A stretch of 64,000 bases of DNA from Flammeovirgaceae bacterium UBA2786 (lineage in GTDB: Bacteria; Bacteroidota; Bacteroidia; Cytophagales; Cyclobacteriaceae), in assembly GCA_002352225.1 (NCBI GenBank), contig DEIA01000032.1:145400-209399 (forward strand), written 5' to 3'. The notes under the pieces are model-generated. The model did not search any database and had not been told where the DNA came from. It saw only the letters and a program-made list of their open reading frames with translations. Made by a program: the position numbers and the translations under genes. Positions 33,089-43,219 of the stretch are shown here, piece after piece (positions within the stretch are counted from its first letter, which is position 1; every line of letters starts with the position of its first letter).

Positions 33089-33673
33089 ATCACCAATCGG
33101 CCCACAGCCAATTTCTGGCAAGGCGCCAGCAACCACCAACAGTAAGTTAAATTTAGTGGTCATAAAATTTCGAAAAATTGGCGTAACCTAACGCCTTCAA
33201 AATCGCGACCGGATTGGTCGACTGGGTTTGAAAAACCAATCGGGCTCAGCACAAAAGCCTAACCGCATATAAAATAGTGAAAAGAAATGCAGGAAGTTTT
33301 CACTCAACAACTTACTGTCTTTCAATGAGGACTCACCACTCCTGAATGTGCAGAATGAAAACAAAAACCATCCATTAGCAATGTGATTGTGGCGCTTTGG
33401 GTTCTCCAATTTTTGAATTACATCTGCAGTTCCAGTTTCAATTTGGGTTATCCATAATCATAAAATGATGGAAATGAGAAGACTAACATATTCGATTGGC
33501 GTCATTTTTTTGCCTCACCCTGTTTATACTAATTCTAAATAGAATAATTCGATAGCGGTAAGGTATGGGTAAGATTAAGGTGGTGATTTTCTATTTACGT
33601 TGTAGAACAAAAAATTCATGTATTGATGGTGGGTTGGGTTATCTAAAATTATTTGATCACTCAATAAAATTAA
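33089..33673. other. Non-coding interval between nos and respiratory clusters
   Basis: About 590 bp before the actA promoter. AT-rich, with no supported ORF on either strand. Short stems such as GGCG-TAACCTAA-CGCC occur, but no repeat, tRNA or terminator with a U-run was recognised. Confidence 0.6.
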
Positions 33674-33704
33674 TTTGAAATAAGGCAATTGGCACTTAGA
33701 TTTG
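33674..33704 (+). promoter_or_regulatory. Consensus promoter of the act-cox operon
   Basis: TTTG (33674-33677), 19 bp, TAGATTTG (33697-33704): a perfect match to the Bacteroidota consensus in both boxes and spacing. Predicted start near 33711, about 30 nt before the actA ATG, with a small 5-bp hairpin (TTCCG/CGGAA) at the very start of the transcript. Confidence 0.85.
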
Positions 33705-33741
33705 TGCGATTCCGTAAAAAGCGGAAACTCCTAAACGCGTC

Positions 33742-35004
33742 ATGATGAAGAAAAGATTATCTCGTCCTGTTACGATCCTGACATTTGCACTCGTCTTATT
33801 ATTCAATCTATCATCTTTTGCTCAAGCCATTCCAACCGAGGCTGAAGCCATCAGCGCAGGTGAAGCATTGTTTAATGGTAATTGTAAATCCTGCCATCGG
33901 GTAAAGCAAAAGTTGGTAGGCCCTGCTCTTGCCGGAGTGGAAGACCGTGCACCATCGGTAGGCTGGATCATAGACTGGGTTAGAAACCCGGCCAAAGTAA
34001 TTGCCAGCGGAGATGCCTATGGCGTTAAGATATACGAAGAATACAACAAAAGCCAGATGACGGCTTTTACCAGTTATACCGATGAGCAAATCCTGAATAT
34101 TTTAGCTTATGTAAAAGCGGAAGCTTCAAAAGTAGATGCCCCTGCTCCGGGCACCACAACAGCAGACGCAGCAGGTGGTGGATCGGGTGTACCAGCTGGC
34201 TACCTCAATGCTATCCTGATCGGGTTGGTTGTAATTTTGGTTTTACTCCTTATTGTCCTTGGCCTTATTATTAATGCCCTTAAGCGATATCTGGATCAAA
34301 AAGATTTAAGTGACGAGGATAAGGAGATCGTTCATTCGAAGTACACCATCAGTACCATGGTTAAAAGCCCGGGTTTTATCTTTCTGGTAATCTTCCTGGT
34401 AACAGCGGTAACAGTCAAAAATGTAATAGATGGGCTTTATACCATTGGTATCCAACAGAACTATCAGCCTAAACAGCCTATTGCATTCTCGCATAAAATT
34501 CATGCAGGAGAATATGAGATTGAATGTCGTTACTGCCATACAGGGGCATTAAAGGGCAAGCAAGCCAACATTCCTTCGGCTAACATCTGTATGAACTGCC
34601 ATTCGCAAATTCGCGAAGGCACGAATACCGGAACCACAGAGATTAGTAAGATATATGCTGCTATCGGATATGATGCAGCAACAGGCTCGTACACCGGCAA
34701 ACAAAAGCCAATAGAATGGGTGCGTATTCACAACCTGCCCGATCTGGCTTACTTCAACCACGCACAACATAATAATGTTGGGGGCATCGAGTGTCAGACC
34801 TGCCACGGCCCGATAGAAGAAATGGATGTAGTAAAACAATACTCATTGTTAACAATGGGCTGGTGTATTGATTGCCACCGTAAAACAGATGTAAACACCA
34901 AAGGCAACCAGTACTACGACAAACTGCTTGAACTACACAATAGTAAGAAAGCTTTAAAAGTAGAAGACATTGGTGGTTTGGAATGTGCTAAATGTCACTA
35001 CTAA
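33742..35004 (+). CDS. actA: Alternative complex III cytochrome subunit ActA (six CxxCH)
   Basis: A 420-residue cytochrome with signal peptide (ends SFAQA). An N-terminal class I cytochrome c domain has CKSCH (48-52). Then come a membrane helix (ILIGLVVILVLLLIVLGLII), a second helix region (GFIFLVIFLVTAVTV), and the pentahaem domain with CRYCH, CMNCH, CQTCH, CIDCH and CAKCH. Quinol:cytochrome c oxidoreductase electron exit subunit. The extra N-terminal haem domain is fused in this gene; ActE brings one more haem. Confidence 0.93.
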   Translation: MMKKRLSRPVTILTFALVLLFNLSSFAQAIPTEAEAISAGEALFNGNCKSCHRVKQKLVGPALAGVEDRAPSVGWIIDWVRNPAKVIASGDAYGVKIYEEYNKSQMTAFTSYTDEQILNILAYVKAEASKVDAPAPGTTTADAAGGGSGVPAGYLNAILIGLVVILVLLLIVLGLIINALKRYLDQKDLSDEDKEIVHSKYTISTMVKSPGFIFLVIFLVTAVTVKNVIDGLYTIGIQQNYQPKQPIAFSHKIHAGEYEIECRYCHTGALKGKQANIPSANICMNCHSQIREGTNTGTTEISKIYAAIGYDAATGSYTGKQKPIEWVRIHNLPDLAYFNHAQHNNVGGIECQTCHGPIEEMDVVKQYSLLTMGWCIDCHRKTDVNTKGNQYYDKLLELHNSKKALKVEDIGGLECAKCHY

Positions 35005-35040
35005 AATTATAATTCGAACTCGACCGGATTTTTTGAACCT

Positions 35041-38000
35041 ATGACTACAAAAACATACTGGAAAGGATTACCCCAACTAAAAAACGACCCCAAGTTTGTA
35101 AAGAATGCAGACAAGGAGTTTGTAGATCTTGCTGTGCAGGAAGATGCGGGGCACTCGCGCAGGGATTTTCTTAAGATGATGGGCTTTAGCGTTGCAGCTG
35201 CCTCTTTGGCTGCCTGCGAAGCGCCTATCCGCAAAGCAATTCCTTATGTAGCTAAACCCGTAGATGCAGACCCGGGTATTCCAAACTATTACGCCAGCAC
35301 ATATATTAATGGTGGCGATTATTGCAGTATTGTAGTAAAAGTAAAAGATGGACGGCCGATTAAAATTGACGGTAACAGTCTTTCTAAAGTTACCATGGGC
35401 GGAACCAGTGCTCAGGTAGAGGCATCTGTACTTTCGCTCTACGATAACTTTAGATTACGGGGACCAAGGGTTGGAGGAAAGGCTTCAGACTGGGAAACTG
35501 TTGATAAGGAGATTTTAGCCAAGCTTACTGATATTGCCGCTAAAGGTGGCCAGATCAGGATTGTAAGCAATACACTCCTTAGCCCCAGCACAAAAGCAGC
35601 TCTTGATAAATTCAAAACCAAGTACCCCACAACCAAAGTAGTGCAGTACGATCCGGTTTCGTACTACGGAATTTTAAAGGCTAACCAGGAATCATTAGGT
35701 GCCGCCATTATTCCTTCTTACGATTTTAGTAAGGCGAAAGTAATTGTGAGCGTGGGTGCCGATTTTTTAGGAACCTGGTTATCACCAATCGAATTCAGTA
35801 AGCAATTTGCTACTAACCGCGAGATAACTGCCGATAAGATGGATATGTCGCGCTTGTATGCGTTTGAATCTAACCTTTCTCTTACAGGGGCCAATGCCGA
35901 TTATCGTAGTGCAATCAAACCTTCGCAGGAAGGATTAGTAGTGGCACAACTTTATAAGTTGATTTCAGGTAGTGGCTCTACCGGAATTGACGGAATAAAG
36001 TATCTTGAAAAGGCAGCAGCCGAACTGAAAGCAAACGCAGGTAGTGCCTTGGTTGTAAGCGGTTCGAATGATAAAAATGTACAGGTAGTTGTTAATGCAA
36101 TCAATAGCCTGTTGGGTAGCTATGGTACAACCATTACAGGCACCCCGGTTAATTACCGTCAGGGCAATGATGAAGAGATGGCCGCTTTTGTAGCAGAAGC
36201 TATCAGTGGTAAAGTAGATGGCGTTATCTTCTATAACTGTAATCCGGTTTACGATCATCCTCAGGGCGCAGAACTTGGAAAGGCTTTAAGTGGTATTGCG
36301 CTTACCGTGTCTACCTCCACAACACCCGATGAAACCGCCTCGGCCTCAGCCTACATTGCTGCAGATCATCATTACCTGGAATCATGGAACGATGCAGAAC
36401 CTAAGTTGAATTCATTCAGCTTATCGCAACCGGCCATTACACCAATATTCAAAACACGTCAGGCACAAGAAAGTTTTCTGGTGTGGGCGGGTGAAGCCAA
36501 TACCGAGTACTTCTCATTTGTACAGGAGTATTGGAAAAATCGCTTCTTTGCCGCTTCGGGCGGATTAGATTTCCAAAATTTTTGGGATAAGTGCTTATAC
36601 GATGGTGTGCTTGAAGTAACCAGTACCCCAACCCAATATTCATTTAATGGGAATGCAGAAGCTGCATTATCATCTATTGCGTCTACTTACAATGCAGCAA
36701 ATACCGGTTTTGAATTAGTGATTTATGAATCTTGCGGCCTTGGAACTGGCTCACAGGCTAACAACCCGCTTTTGCAGGAGTTACCCGATCCGATAACCAA
36801 AGCAACCTGGGATCACTATGTTACGCTATCGTTGAAAGACGCAGATGCATTAGGTATTGATAATGATGCAGAAGGCAGAACACAGTTAGTAAATATTACG
36901 GCTAATGGTAAAACTATAACGGTAGCTGCTCTGGTTCAACCCGGACAAGCGCAAGGAACATTAGGAGTAGCATTAGGTTACGGCCGTACACAAGTAGGGT
37001 TAGTTGGTAAAGAAATAGGAGTTAATGTTTACCCATTGCTTAGTTTAGGCGAATCGCTTGGATACAACATTACCTCTGGTGTTAAAATCGAAAAAACAGA
37101 TTCATCATTCCAGATTGCACAAACGCAGATCCATCAAACCTATATGGGGCGTGCCAATGTGGTACAGGAATCCATACTTTCAGATTACCTAAGCGATCCA
37201 AAAGAGTGGAACAACAAAGCACCCAAAATTACTTCCTGGGATAAAAAAGTTCCGCCAGGAGCGTTGAGTTTGTGGAAAGGCCACGACTATAAAAACCACC
37301 ATTGGGGAATGGCTATTGACCTGAACACCTGTACCGGTTGTGGCTCTTGCGTGGTGGCTTGTAATGTAGAAAATAATGTGGCGCTTGTAGGTAAACAAGA
37401 AGTAATCAACCGCAGAGAAATGCATTGGTTGCGCATCGACCGCTACTATTCAACTGAGGCAGATGTAGAAGATTATCAAGGCTTGGAAATAGCTTCCGAA
37501 AACCCTGAAGTAGTATTCCAGCCTATGATGTGCCAGCATTGTAACAACGCACCATGCGAAACGGTGTGTCCGGTTGCGGCTACTACACACAGTACCGAAG
37601 GTCTTAACCAAATGACATATAACCGTTGTATCGGAACCCGGTATTGCGCAAACAACTGTCCTTATAAGGTAAGACGATTCAACTGGTTTAAGTACCACGA
37701 TAACAATCAGTTTTTACAAGCTAACCCTGCCATGAATACCGACCTTGGTCGCATGGTGTTGAACCCGGATGTAACGGTTCGCTCCCGTGGTGTAATGGAG
37801 AAATGCTCTTTCTGTGTGCAACGTATTCAGAATGGTAAACTTAACGCCAAGAAGGAGAGAAGAACATTGAAAGATGGAGAGGTAGTAACAGCTTGTCAGG
37901 CAGCCTGCTCTACAGGTGCAATCTTATTCGGAGATATGAACGATCCGGAAAGCAAAATAAGTAAGGTGCTGGGTATTGAAACTCAATACAAAGAAGTAGT

Positions 38001-38157
38001 GATTGAAGGTAAGAAGGAAACTGTAGTGGATTACGGAATAGATAAGAAGGTTACAAACCCCCGTGCGTACAGAGTGCTGGAAGAAATAGGGGTTAAGCCA
38101 AACATCTTCTACCTAACCAAGATCCGCAACAAGGATAAAGAAACTAAGAACGCTTAA
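35041..38157 (+). CDS. actB: Alternative complex III ActB (molybdopterin-like/Fe-S subunit)
   Basis: A 1038-residue subunit. A twin-arginine-like start (HSRRDFLKMMGFSVAAASLAAC) ends in a Cys fit for lipidation. Residues about 55-730 form the molybdopterin-oxidoreductase-like half, which in ACIII binds no cofactor. The C-terminal half carries Fe-S motifs CTGCGSCVVAC, CQHCNNAPCETVC, CIGTRYCANNC, CSFCVQR and CQAAC, enough for four clusters. These pass electrons from quinol-side clusters to the haems of ActA/ActE. Confidence 0.95.
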   Translation: MTTKTYWKGLPQLKNDPKFVKNADKEFVDLAVQEDAGHSRRDFLKMMGFSVAAASLAACEAPIRKAIPYVAKPVDADPGIPNYYASTYINGGDYCSIVVKVKDGRPIKIDGNSLSKVTMGGTSAQVEASVLSLYDNFRLRGPRVGGKASDWETVDKEILAKLTDIAAKGGQIRIVSNTLLSPSTKAALDKFKTKYPTTKVVQYDPVSYYGILKANQESLGAAIIPSYDFSKAKVIVSVGADFLGTWLSPIEFSKQFATNREITADKMDMSRLYAFESNLSLTGANADYRSAIKPSQEGLVVAQLYKLISGSGSTGIDGIKYLEKAAAELKANAGSALVVSGSNDKNVQVVVNAINSLLGSYGTTITGTPVNYRQGNDEEMAAFVAEAISGKVDGVIFYNCNPVYDHPQGAELGKALSGIALTVSTSTTPDETASASAYIAADHHYLESWNDAEPKLNSFSLSQPAITPIFKTRQAQESFLVWAGEANTEYFSFVQEYWKNRFFAASGGLDFQNFWDKCLYDGVLEVTSTPTQYSFNGNAEAALSSIASTYNAANTGFELVIYESCGLGTGSQANNPLLQELPDPITKATWDHYVTLSLKDADALGIDNDAEGRTQLVNITANGKTITVAALVQPGQAQGTLGVALGYGRTQVGLVGKEIGVNVYPLLSLGESLGYNITSGVKIEKTDSSFQIAQTQIHQTYMGRANVVQESILSDYLSDPKEWNNKAPKITSWDKKVPPGALSLWKGHDYKNHHWGMAIDLNTCTGCGSCVVACNVENNVALVGKQEVINRREMHWLRIDRYYSTEADVEDYQGLEIASENPEVVFQPMMCQHCNNAPCETVCPVAATTHSTEGLNQMTYNRCIGTRYCANNCPYKVRRFNWFKYHDNNQFLQANPAMNTDLGRMVLNPDVTVRSRGVMEKCSFCVQRIQNGKLNAKKERRTLKDGEVVTACQAACSTGAILFGDMNDPESKISKVLGIETQYKEVVIEGKKETVVDYGIDKKVTNPRAYRVLEEIGVKPNIFYLTKIRNKDKETKNA

Positions 38158-38191
38158 AAATTTTTTGAATAGGAACTGATACGACCAAAGT

Positions 38192-39565
38192 ATGCAAGCA
38201 ACTTCATCAGTACGGGAATCACTAATCACTGGCGGCAAAACGGTACGCGATGTATCGGAAGATATAAGCCGGCACGTAGAGAACAAACCTAACCGCTTGT
38301 GGTGGATAGCGTTTAGCTTTTCTTTACTCTTACTCGGTTTTGGTTTTTACTGCCTGTCCGCACTCTTATGGGAAGGGATTGGACTTTGGGGATTAAATAA
38401 AACAGTAGGTTGGGCGTGGGATATCACCAACTTCGTATGGTGGGTAGGTATTGGTCACGCTGGTACCCTTATCTCAGCAATCTTATTACTATTCCGCCAG
38501 AAATGGAGAATGTCGATTAACCGTGCAGCTGAAGCGATGACCATTTTTGCGGTTATCTGTGCTGCTACTTTTCCGCTGGCTCACATGGGGCGTTTATGGA
38601 TCGGTCCTATCTGGTCACTTCCGCTTCCGAATACGTTTGGTTCTTTGTGGGTAAATTTCAACTCACCCTTGTTATGGGATGTATTTGCGATCTCAACATA
38701 CTTCACTGTGTCATTAGTATTCTGGTACATTGGGTTGATACCTGACTTTGCCGTAATTCGCGACCGGGCTACGCGCATGGGAAGCAAAACACGGGCAGCT
38801 ATTTATAATGCACTAAGTTTTGGTTGGGATGGTGCAGCGAAAACATGGATGCGATATGAATCGGTGGCATTAATTCTTGCCGGTTTATCTACACCGCTCG
38901 TGCTTTCTGTTCACACTATTGTATCGTTCGACTTTGCAACTTCAGTTGTACCGGGCTGGCACACTACTATTTTTCCGCCATACTTTGTTGCGGGTGCAAT
39001 TTTCTCTGGCTTTGCCATGGTGCTTACGTTATTGATTGTAACCCGTAAAGTATTTAAGCTCGAAGATTACATTACCATTTACCACATTGAGTTGATGAAT
39101 ATTGTAATCATTATTACCGGTTCAATTGTAGGTATTGCCTATATCACAGAGTTTTTCGTTGCCTGGTACGGAATGGTGCCAGCTGAATTTTACGCATTCT
39201 ATAATCGCGCTACAGGTCCATACTGGTGGGCATACTGGTCAATGATGACGTGTAACGTAATTTCGCCTCAACTCTTCTGGTTCAAGAAAATTAGAACCAA
39301 TATAGTAGCCACGTTTGTGTTATCCATTATTGTAAATATTGGTATGTGGTTCGAACGTTTTGTAATTATTGTTACCTCCATACACCGCGATTATTTGCCT
39401 TCAAGCTGGTCAATGTTCTATCCAACCCTGTATGATGTGGGCGAATACGTTTTCACGTTCGGGTTGTTCTTTACAGCATTCTTCTTGTTTGCCAAATTCT
39501 TCCCGGTAATTAACATGGCCGAGGTAAAAAGTATTATTAAATCATCTTCAGAAAAGAAGCATTAA
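38192..39565 (+). CDS. actC: Alternative complex III ActC (NrfD-like quinol-binding subunit)
   Basis: A 457-residue integral membrane protein of the NrfD/PsrC fold with about ten helices; features include NKPNRLWWIAFSFSLLLLGFGF and FVWWVGIGHAGTLISAILLLFRQKWR. The conserved His and Asp region HAGT marks the expected quinol site in the first half. It belongs to the membrane core of ACIII, together with ActF. Confidence 0.94.
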   Translation: MQATSSVRESLITGGKTVRDVSEDISRHVENKPNRLWWIAFSFSLLLLGFGFYCLSALLWEGIGLWGLNKTVGWAWDITNFVWWVGIGHAGTLISAILLLFRQKWRMSINRAAEAMTIFAVICAATFPLAHMGRLWIGPIWSLPLPNTFGSLWVNFNSPLLWDVFAISTYFTVSLVFWYIGLIPDFAVIRDRATRMGSKTRAAIYNALSFGWDGAAKTWMRYESVALILAGLSTPLVLSVHTIVSFDFATSVVPGWHTTIFPPYFVAGAIFSGFAMVLTLLIVTRKVFKLEDYITIYHIELMNIVIIITGSIVGIAYITEFFVAWYGMVPAEFYAFYNRATGPYWWAYWSMMTCNVISPQLFWFKKIRTNIVATFVLSIIVNIGMWFERFVIIVTSIHRDYLPSSWSMFYPTLYDVGEYVFTFGLFFTAFFLFAKFFPVINMAEVKSIIKSSSEKKH

Positions 39566-39571
39566 TAACAT

Positions 39572-40099
39572 ATGAGCAGCACAGGCGAAAAATTTTTAGT
39601 GGGCATTTTTGACGATGAAGACATTCTGCTTCATGGAGTAGAAGGTGTTCGTGATAAAGGTGTTAAAATCCACGAAGTGTATACCCCATTCCCGGTTCAT
39701 GGCTTGGATGAAGTATTAGGATATAAGCGTTCTCGTTTACCTATTGCCGCTTTCTTATTTGGATTGGCCGGTACAATACTAGCTTTAACCATGCAGATAT
39801 GGATGCTGGGTTTTGATTGGCCAATGATTATTGGCGGAAAAAACTTTGTATCGTTGCCCCCTTTTATTCCGGTAACTTTTGAATTAACGGTGTTGCTCTC
39901 TGCACTGGGTATGGTAGCAACCTTTTTTATAGTAAGCGATATGAAGCCTTACAAGACACCGCGTTCTTATGACCTTCGCAGTACAGACGATAAGCACGTA
40001 ATGGCAATTGATCTGGCCGCAAACAAACTAAGCAAAGAAGAAATTGGTCAGATATTAAAGGCCAATGGAGCATCGGAAGTAAATGAAAAGAATTTTTAA
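39572..40099 (+). CDS. actD: Alternative complex III ActD (DUF3341)
   Basis: A 175-residue protein with cytoplasmic N-terminus and two helices (LPIAAFLFGLAGTILALTMQIW and VTFELTVLLSALGMVATFFIV). The N-terminal part reads FLVGIFDDEDILLHGVEGVRDKGVKIHEVYTPFPVHGLD, the DUF3341 signature. Structural subunit of ACIII. Gene order actABCDEF is complete here. Confidence 0.93.
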   Translation: MSSTGEKFLVGIFDDEDILLHGVEGVRDKGVKIHEVYTPFPVHGLDEVLGYKRSRLPIAAFLFGLAGTILALTMQIWMLGFDWPMIIGGKNFVSLPPFIPVTFELTVLLSALGMVATFFIVSDMKPYKTPRSYDLRSTDDKHVMAIDLAANKLSKEEIGQILKANGASEVNEKNF

Positions 40100-40101
40100 T
40101 T

Positions 40102-40731
40102 ATGCTGAATATGCGTATGAAGCAAGGAATATGGGGTATAGCTGCGGTTTTATTGCTGGCAGGCTGTAAAGCTGGTGGCGATTACCAAGGCGTTGAATAT
40201 GCCCCCAATATGTATCACTCAGTAGCCTATGAGCCACTTACTCAAATTACAGACGAGGGATATGGTGTTTGGGTTAATTCATTAGATAATGGCCGGGGTG
40301 AATATTACAATACAAATAAGTTTAATCCATTTGCCATGAATATGCGCCTTCCGGCACCTAATACTGTGCGCAGAAATGCAAATGGATGGCTGCCTTACCG
40401 CGGGGCAAACGATACTACGGGATTACGCCTTTCAAACAACCTTGTAAATCCTTTAGCCGACACGCCCTCAATTTTGGATCAGGGCAAATTACTATACGAT
40501 ATAAATTGTAAACATTGCCATGGTGCCAAAGGTGCAGGCGATGGAAAAGTGGCAGATAAATACCCTGGTGTAGCTAACCTTACAGGTGATGCCATCAAAG
40601 GCGTGAGTGAAGGCCATATTTTTCATGTGATTACATATGGAAAGGGTTTGATGGGAGCTCATGGTTCGCAGGTAAGCGAAGAAGAACGTTGGAAAATTGC
40701 CCGGTACGTAAAACAACTTCAAAAGAATTAA
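40102..40731 (+). CDS. actE: Alternative complex III ActE (monohaem cytochrome c)
   Basis: A 209-residue lipoprotein cytochrome (LLLAGCKAG gives the lipidated Cys; starts at 40102, 40111 or 40117 are possible). One haem motif, CKHCH, followed by GAKGAGDGKVADKYP; the axial Met is probably in GLMGAHGSQV. It passes electrons from ACIII to the downstream oxidase. Confidence 0.93.
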   Translation: MLNMRMKQGIWGIAAVLLLAGCKAGGDYQGVEYAPNMYHSVAYEPLTQITDEGYGVWVNSLDNGRGEYYNTNKFNPFAMNMRLPAPNTVRRNANGWLPYRGANDTTGLRLSNNLVNPLADTPSILDQGKLLYDINCKHCHGAKGAGDGKVADKYPGVANLTGDAIKGVSEGHIFHVITYGKGLMGAHGSQVSEEERWKIARYVKQLQKN

Positions 40732-40753
40732 TCTCTACTAGATCCAAATATCA

Positions 40754-42097
40754 ATGGCAGCGGACGAACAGTATATTTTTAAACCAGAAGCAAAGAAAAA
40801 GATCTCCATCCTTTTTGGAATTGGTATTTTGCTCTTTGTGTTAGGTGTTATAATGGCGATGAATTCCGGGGGGCATCATGAAGGTGGTGATCACGGATCA
40901 ATTGAGGTTACCAAAAATTTGGTAGCAAGCACCAACCCGGATGCTTCACCGGCTGAAGAGGGTGGCCACCACGGTAGCCCTGTATGGCTAAAGAGAATTT
41001 ATACCTCGCTTTGGCATAACAACATCTTCTTTATCGGCATTGGCATTATTGGATTGTTCTTTGTTGCCATTCAGTATGCCGCACAGGCGGGGTGGTCAAC
41101 ACCTATTAATCGCATTCCGTTAGCGATGGGCCAATGGATACCCGTTGCCGGAGTGTTAACGCTGGTTATATGGTTTGTAGCCAAAGGAGACCTTTTCCAT
41201 TGGACACATCACGATTTATACGATCCGCAATCTGCCGATTACGATAAAATTCTGGATCAGAAGAGTGTGTATTTCTTTTGGTTAGGAAGCAAGGGTGGAT
41301 TCCCTACCTTCTACATTTTGCGTATGGTAGCATTCTTTGGCTTATGGTATTGGTTCTTTATCATGATCAAAAAACAAATGCTGGCTGAAGATATTGAAGG
41401 CGGTACACAATACTGGTACTCGGCTCGCAAACTTTCGGCTGTATTTCTGGTAATTTTTGCGGTTAGCTCGTCTGTTGCAGCATGGGACTGGGTGATGAGT
41501 ATTGACCCTCATTGGTTCAGCACTATGTTTGGCTGGTATGTATTTGCAAGTTGGTGGGTAACTGGGTTAGCGGTTATTACCCTTATTGTTGTTTACCTGA
41601 AAGATGCAGGATACCTGAAAATGGTTAATGCAAACCACCTGCACGATCTGGGCAAGTTTATATTCGCATTCAGCATATTCTGGACCTACATCTGGTTTAG
41701 TCAGTTTATGTTGATTTACTACGCTAACATTCCGGAAGAAACTGTGTACTTCATCGAACGAATGAAGCATTCGCCATACTCATGGATATTCTATGCAAAC
41801 CTGGTCTTAAACTTCGTGTTACCATTCCTTTTATTTATGACACGCGATTCCAAACGCCACATGTCTATGCTCAAAGTTGTTTGTCCGATTATAATTGTAG
41901 GACACTGGTTTGATTTTTACAACATGGTTACACCGGGTATTATGCAATACAACGGGGGAGTAGGATTATTAGAAATTGGCCTGGCTCTTATCTTCTTTGC
42001 ATTGTTCTTATGGGTTGCATTGGGTGCCCTTTCAAAAATGCCTTTAGTGGCCAAAAATCACCCCATGATGGAAGAGAGTTTGAATCACCATATTTAA
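40754..42097 (+). CDS. actF: Alternative complex III ActF (NrfD-like subunit)
   Basis: A 447-residue membrane protein with about ten helices, paralogous in fold to ActC. It has a histidine-rich exported loop (SGGHHEGGDHGS, EEGGHHGSPVW) near residues 37-75 not seen in ActC. It is the second quinol-side membrane subunit of ACIII. The His-rich loop may bind metal ions; that is inference. Confidence 0.92.
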   Translation: MAADEQYIFKPEAKKKISILFGIGILLFVLGVIMAMNSGGHHEGGDHGSIEVTKNLVASTNPDASPAEEGGHHGSPVWLKRIYTSLWHNNIFFIGIGIIGLFFVAIQYAAQAGWSTPINRIPLAMGQWIPVAGVLTLVIWFVAKGDLFHWTHHDLYDPQSADYDKILDQKSVYFFWLGSKGGFPTFYILRMVAFFGLWYWFFIMIKKQMLAEDIEGGTQYWYSARKLSAVFLVIFAVSSSVAAWDWVMSIDPHWFSTMFGWYVFASWWVTGLAVITLIVVYLKDAGYLKMVNANHLHDLGKFIFAFSIFWTYIWFSQFMLIYYANIPEETVYFIERMKHSPYSWIFYANLVLNFVLPFLLFMTRDSKRHMSMLKVVCPIIIVGHWFDFYNMVTPGIMQYNGGVGLLEIGLALIFFALFLWVALGALSKMPLVAKNHPMMEESLNHHI

Positions 42098-42120
42098 TTG
42101 AAACGCTGAACAAATAATTT

Positions 42121-43206
42121 ATGCTGACGTTGATAATCGTATTTGGAGTTTTACTGGTGCTGGGAATCCTGTACTTTATTTTCAGGATCGGAAATCTGGT
42201 TAGCCTGGTAAAGGGAAAGAATGAAGAAGAATCATCATCCGCCAACGCAGTAAATGCCTATCTTTTTCTGTTGTTTATGATAGTAGGTCTTGTGGCCTTC
42301 TTCTGGTATTCATTTGCGCACTTTGATGGGTATAATCTTCCGGTAGCATCAGAACATGGAGAAGTTACGGATTATCTTTTTTGGGTTACGATGGCCGTAT
42401 CGGTAGTAGCCTTTACGTTGATCTTTATTGTGATGTTTTGGTTTACTTTTAAGTATCGTTACGAGAAAGATAGAAAGGCAGCTTTTTTTGCGGATAATCA
42501 TAAACTTGAAATTGTATGGACAGTAGTGCCTGCCGTTGTGCTGGCCTTATTGATTTTCAGTGGCCTTCGTGCATGGGACGACATTACCGATGAAGCCTCT
42601 AAAGATGCAGTAGTAGTTGAGGTTATTGGCCAGCAGTTTTTATGGACAGCCCGCTACCCGGGTAAAGATAACTTGTTAGGTAAGCATAATTACAAAATGA
42701 TTGATGCCTCTAATGAGTTTGGGTTAGATCTTTCAGAAGAGAATACCTGGGATGATTTTAAGTCATTAGAACTTCATTTACCGAAAGGAAAAGAGATAAA
42801 GTTGGTAATTCGGGCAAAAGATGTTTTGCATAGTGTGTTTTTGCCGCACTTCCGCGTAAAAATGGATGCCGTACCGGGTATGCATACAACGTTTAAATTT
42901 ATCGTTACCAAGTCAACAGCCGATATGCGTGCTGAAACGGGTAACCCTAACTTTAACTATGAGATGGCATGTGCTGAAATCTGCGGGCGGGGTCACTTCT
43001 CTATGCGGTTCCCTGTATTTGTTCACGATAGTGTAGAAGACTATGAAAACTGGTTGAAATCTCAGGAAACCTGGTTGAAGCAAAACCCTGATTATCTGAA
43101 ACGGATACCAGCAGAAAAGCGCGAAGCGGCAATCGTAAAATCCGGAATTCCGGCAGACAGTAAAGAAGCGATTCAGAATGCCGCGGTAACCGTAACGTTA
43201 AATTAA
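42121..43206 (+). CDS. coxB: Cytochrome c oxidase subunit II (CuA)
   Basis: A 361-residue subunit II. It has an extra N-terminal helix (LTLIIVFGVLLVLGILYFIF), a second helix near 45-62, and the third (LFWVTMAVSVVAFTLIFIVMFWFTFKY). The periplasmic cupredoxin domain carries the CuA site C284, C288, H292, M295 (CAEICGRGHFSM) and the upstream His in LHSVFLPHF. No fused cytochrome c domain (no CxxCH), so it takes electrons from ActA/ActE-type cytochromes. Confidence 0.95.
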   Translation: MLTLIIVFGVLLVLGILYFIFRIGNLVSLVKGKNEEESSSANAVNAYLFLLFMIVGLVAFFWYSFAHFDGYNLPVASEHGEVTDYLFWVTMAVSVVAFTLIFIVMFWFTFKYRYEKDRKAAFFADNHKLEIVWTVVPAVVLALLIFSGLRAWDDITDEASKDAVVVEVIGQQFLWTARYPGKDNLLGKHNYKMIDASNEFGLDLSEENTWDDFKSLELHLPKGKEIKLVIRAKDVLHSVFLPHFRVKMDAVPGMHTTFKFIVTKSTADMRAETGNPNFNYEMACAEICGRGHFSMRFPVFVHDSVEDYENWLKSQETWLKQNPDYLKRIPAEKREAAIVKSGIPADSKEAIQNAAVTVTLN

Positions 43207-43219
43207 GATATTAAAAGTC

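Noticed and set aside
33197..33409. 70-codon minus-strand ORF in the nos-act gap
   Set aside because: Ser/Phe-rich composition, no domain and no promoter; the interval is better described as non-coding.
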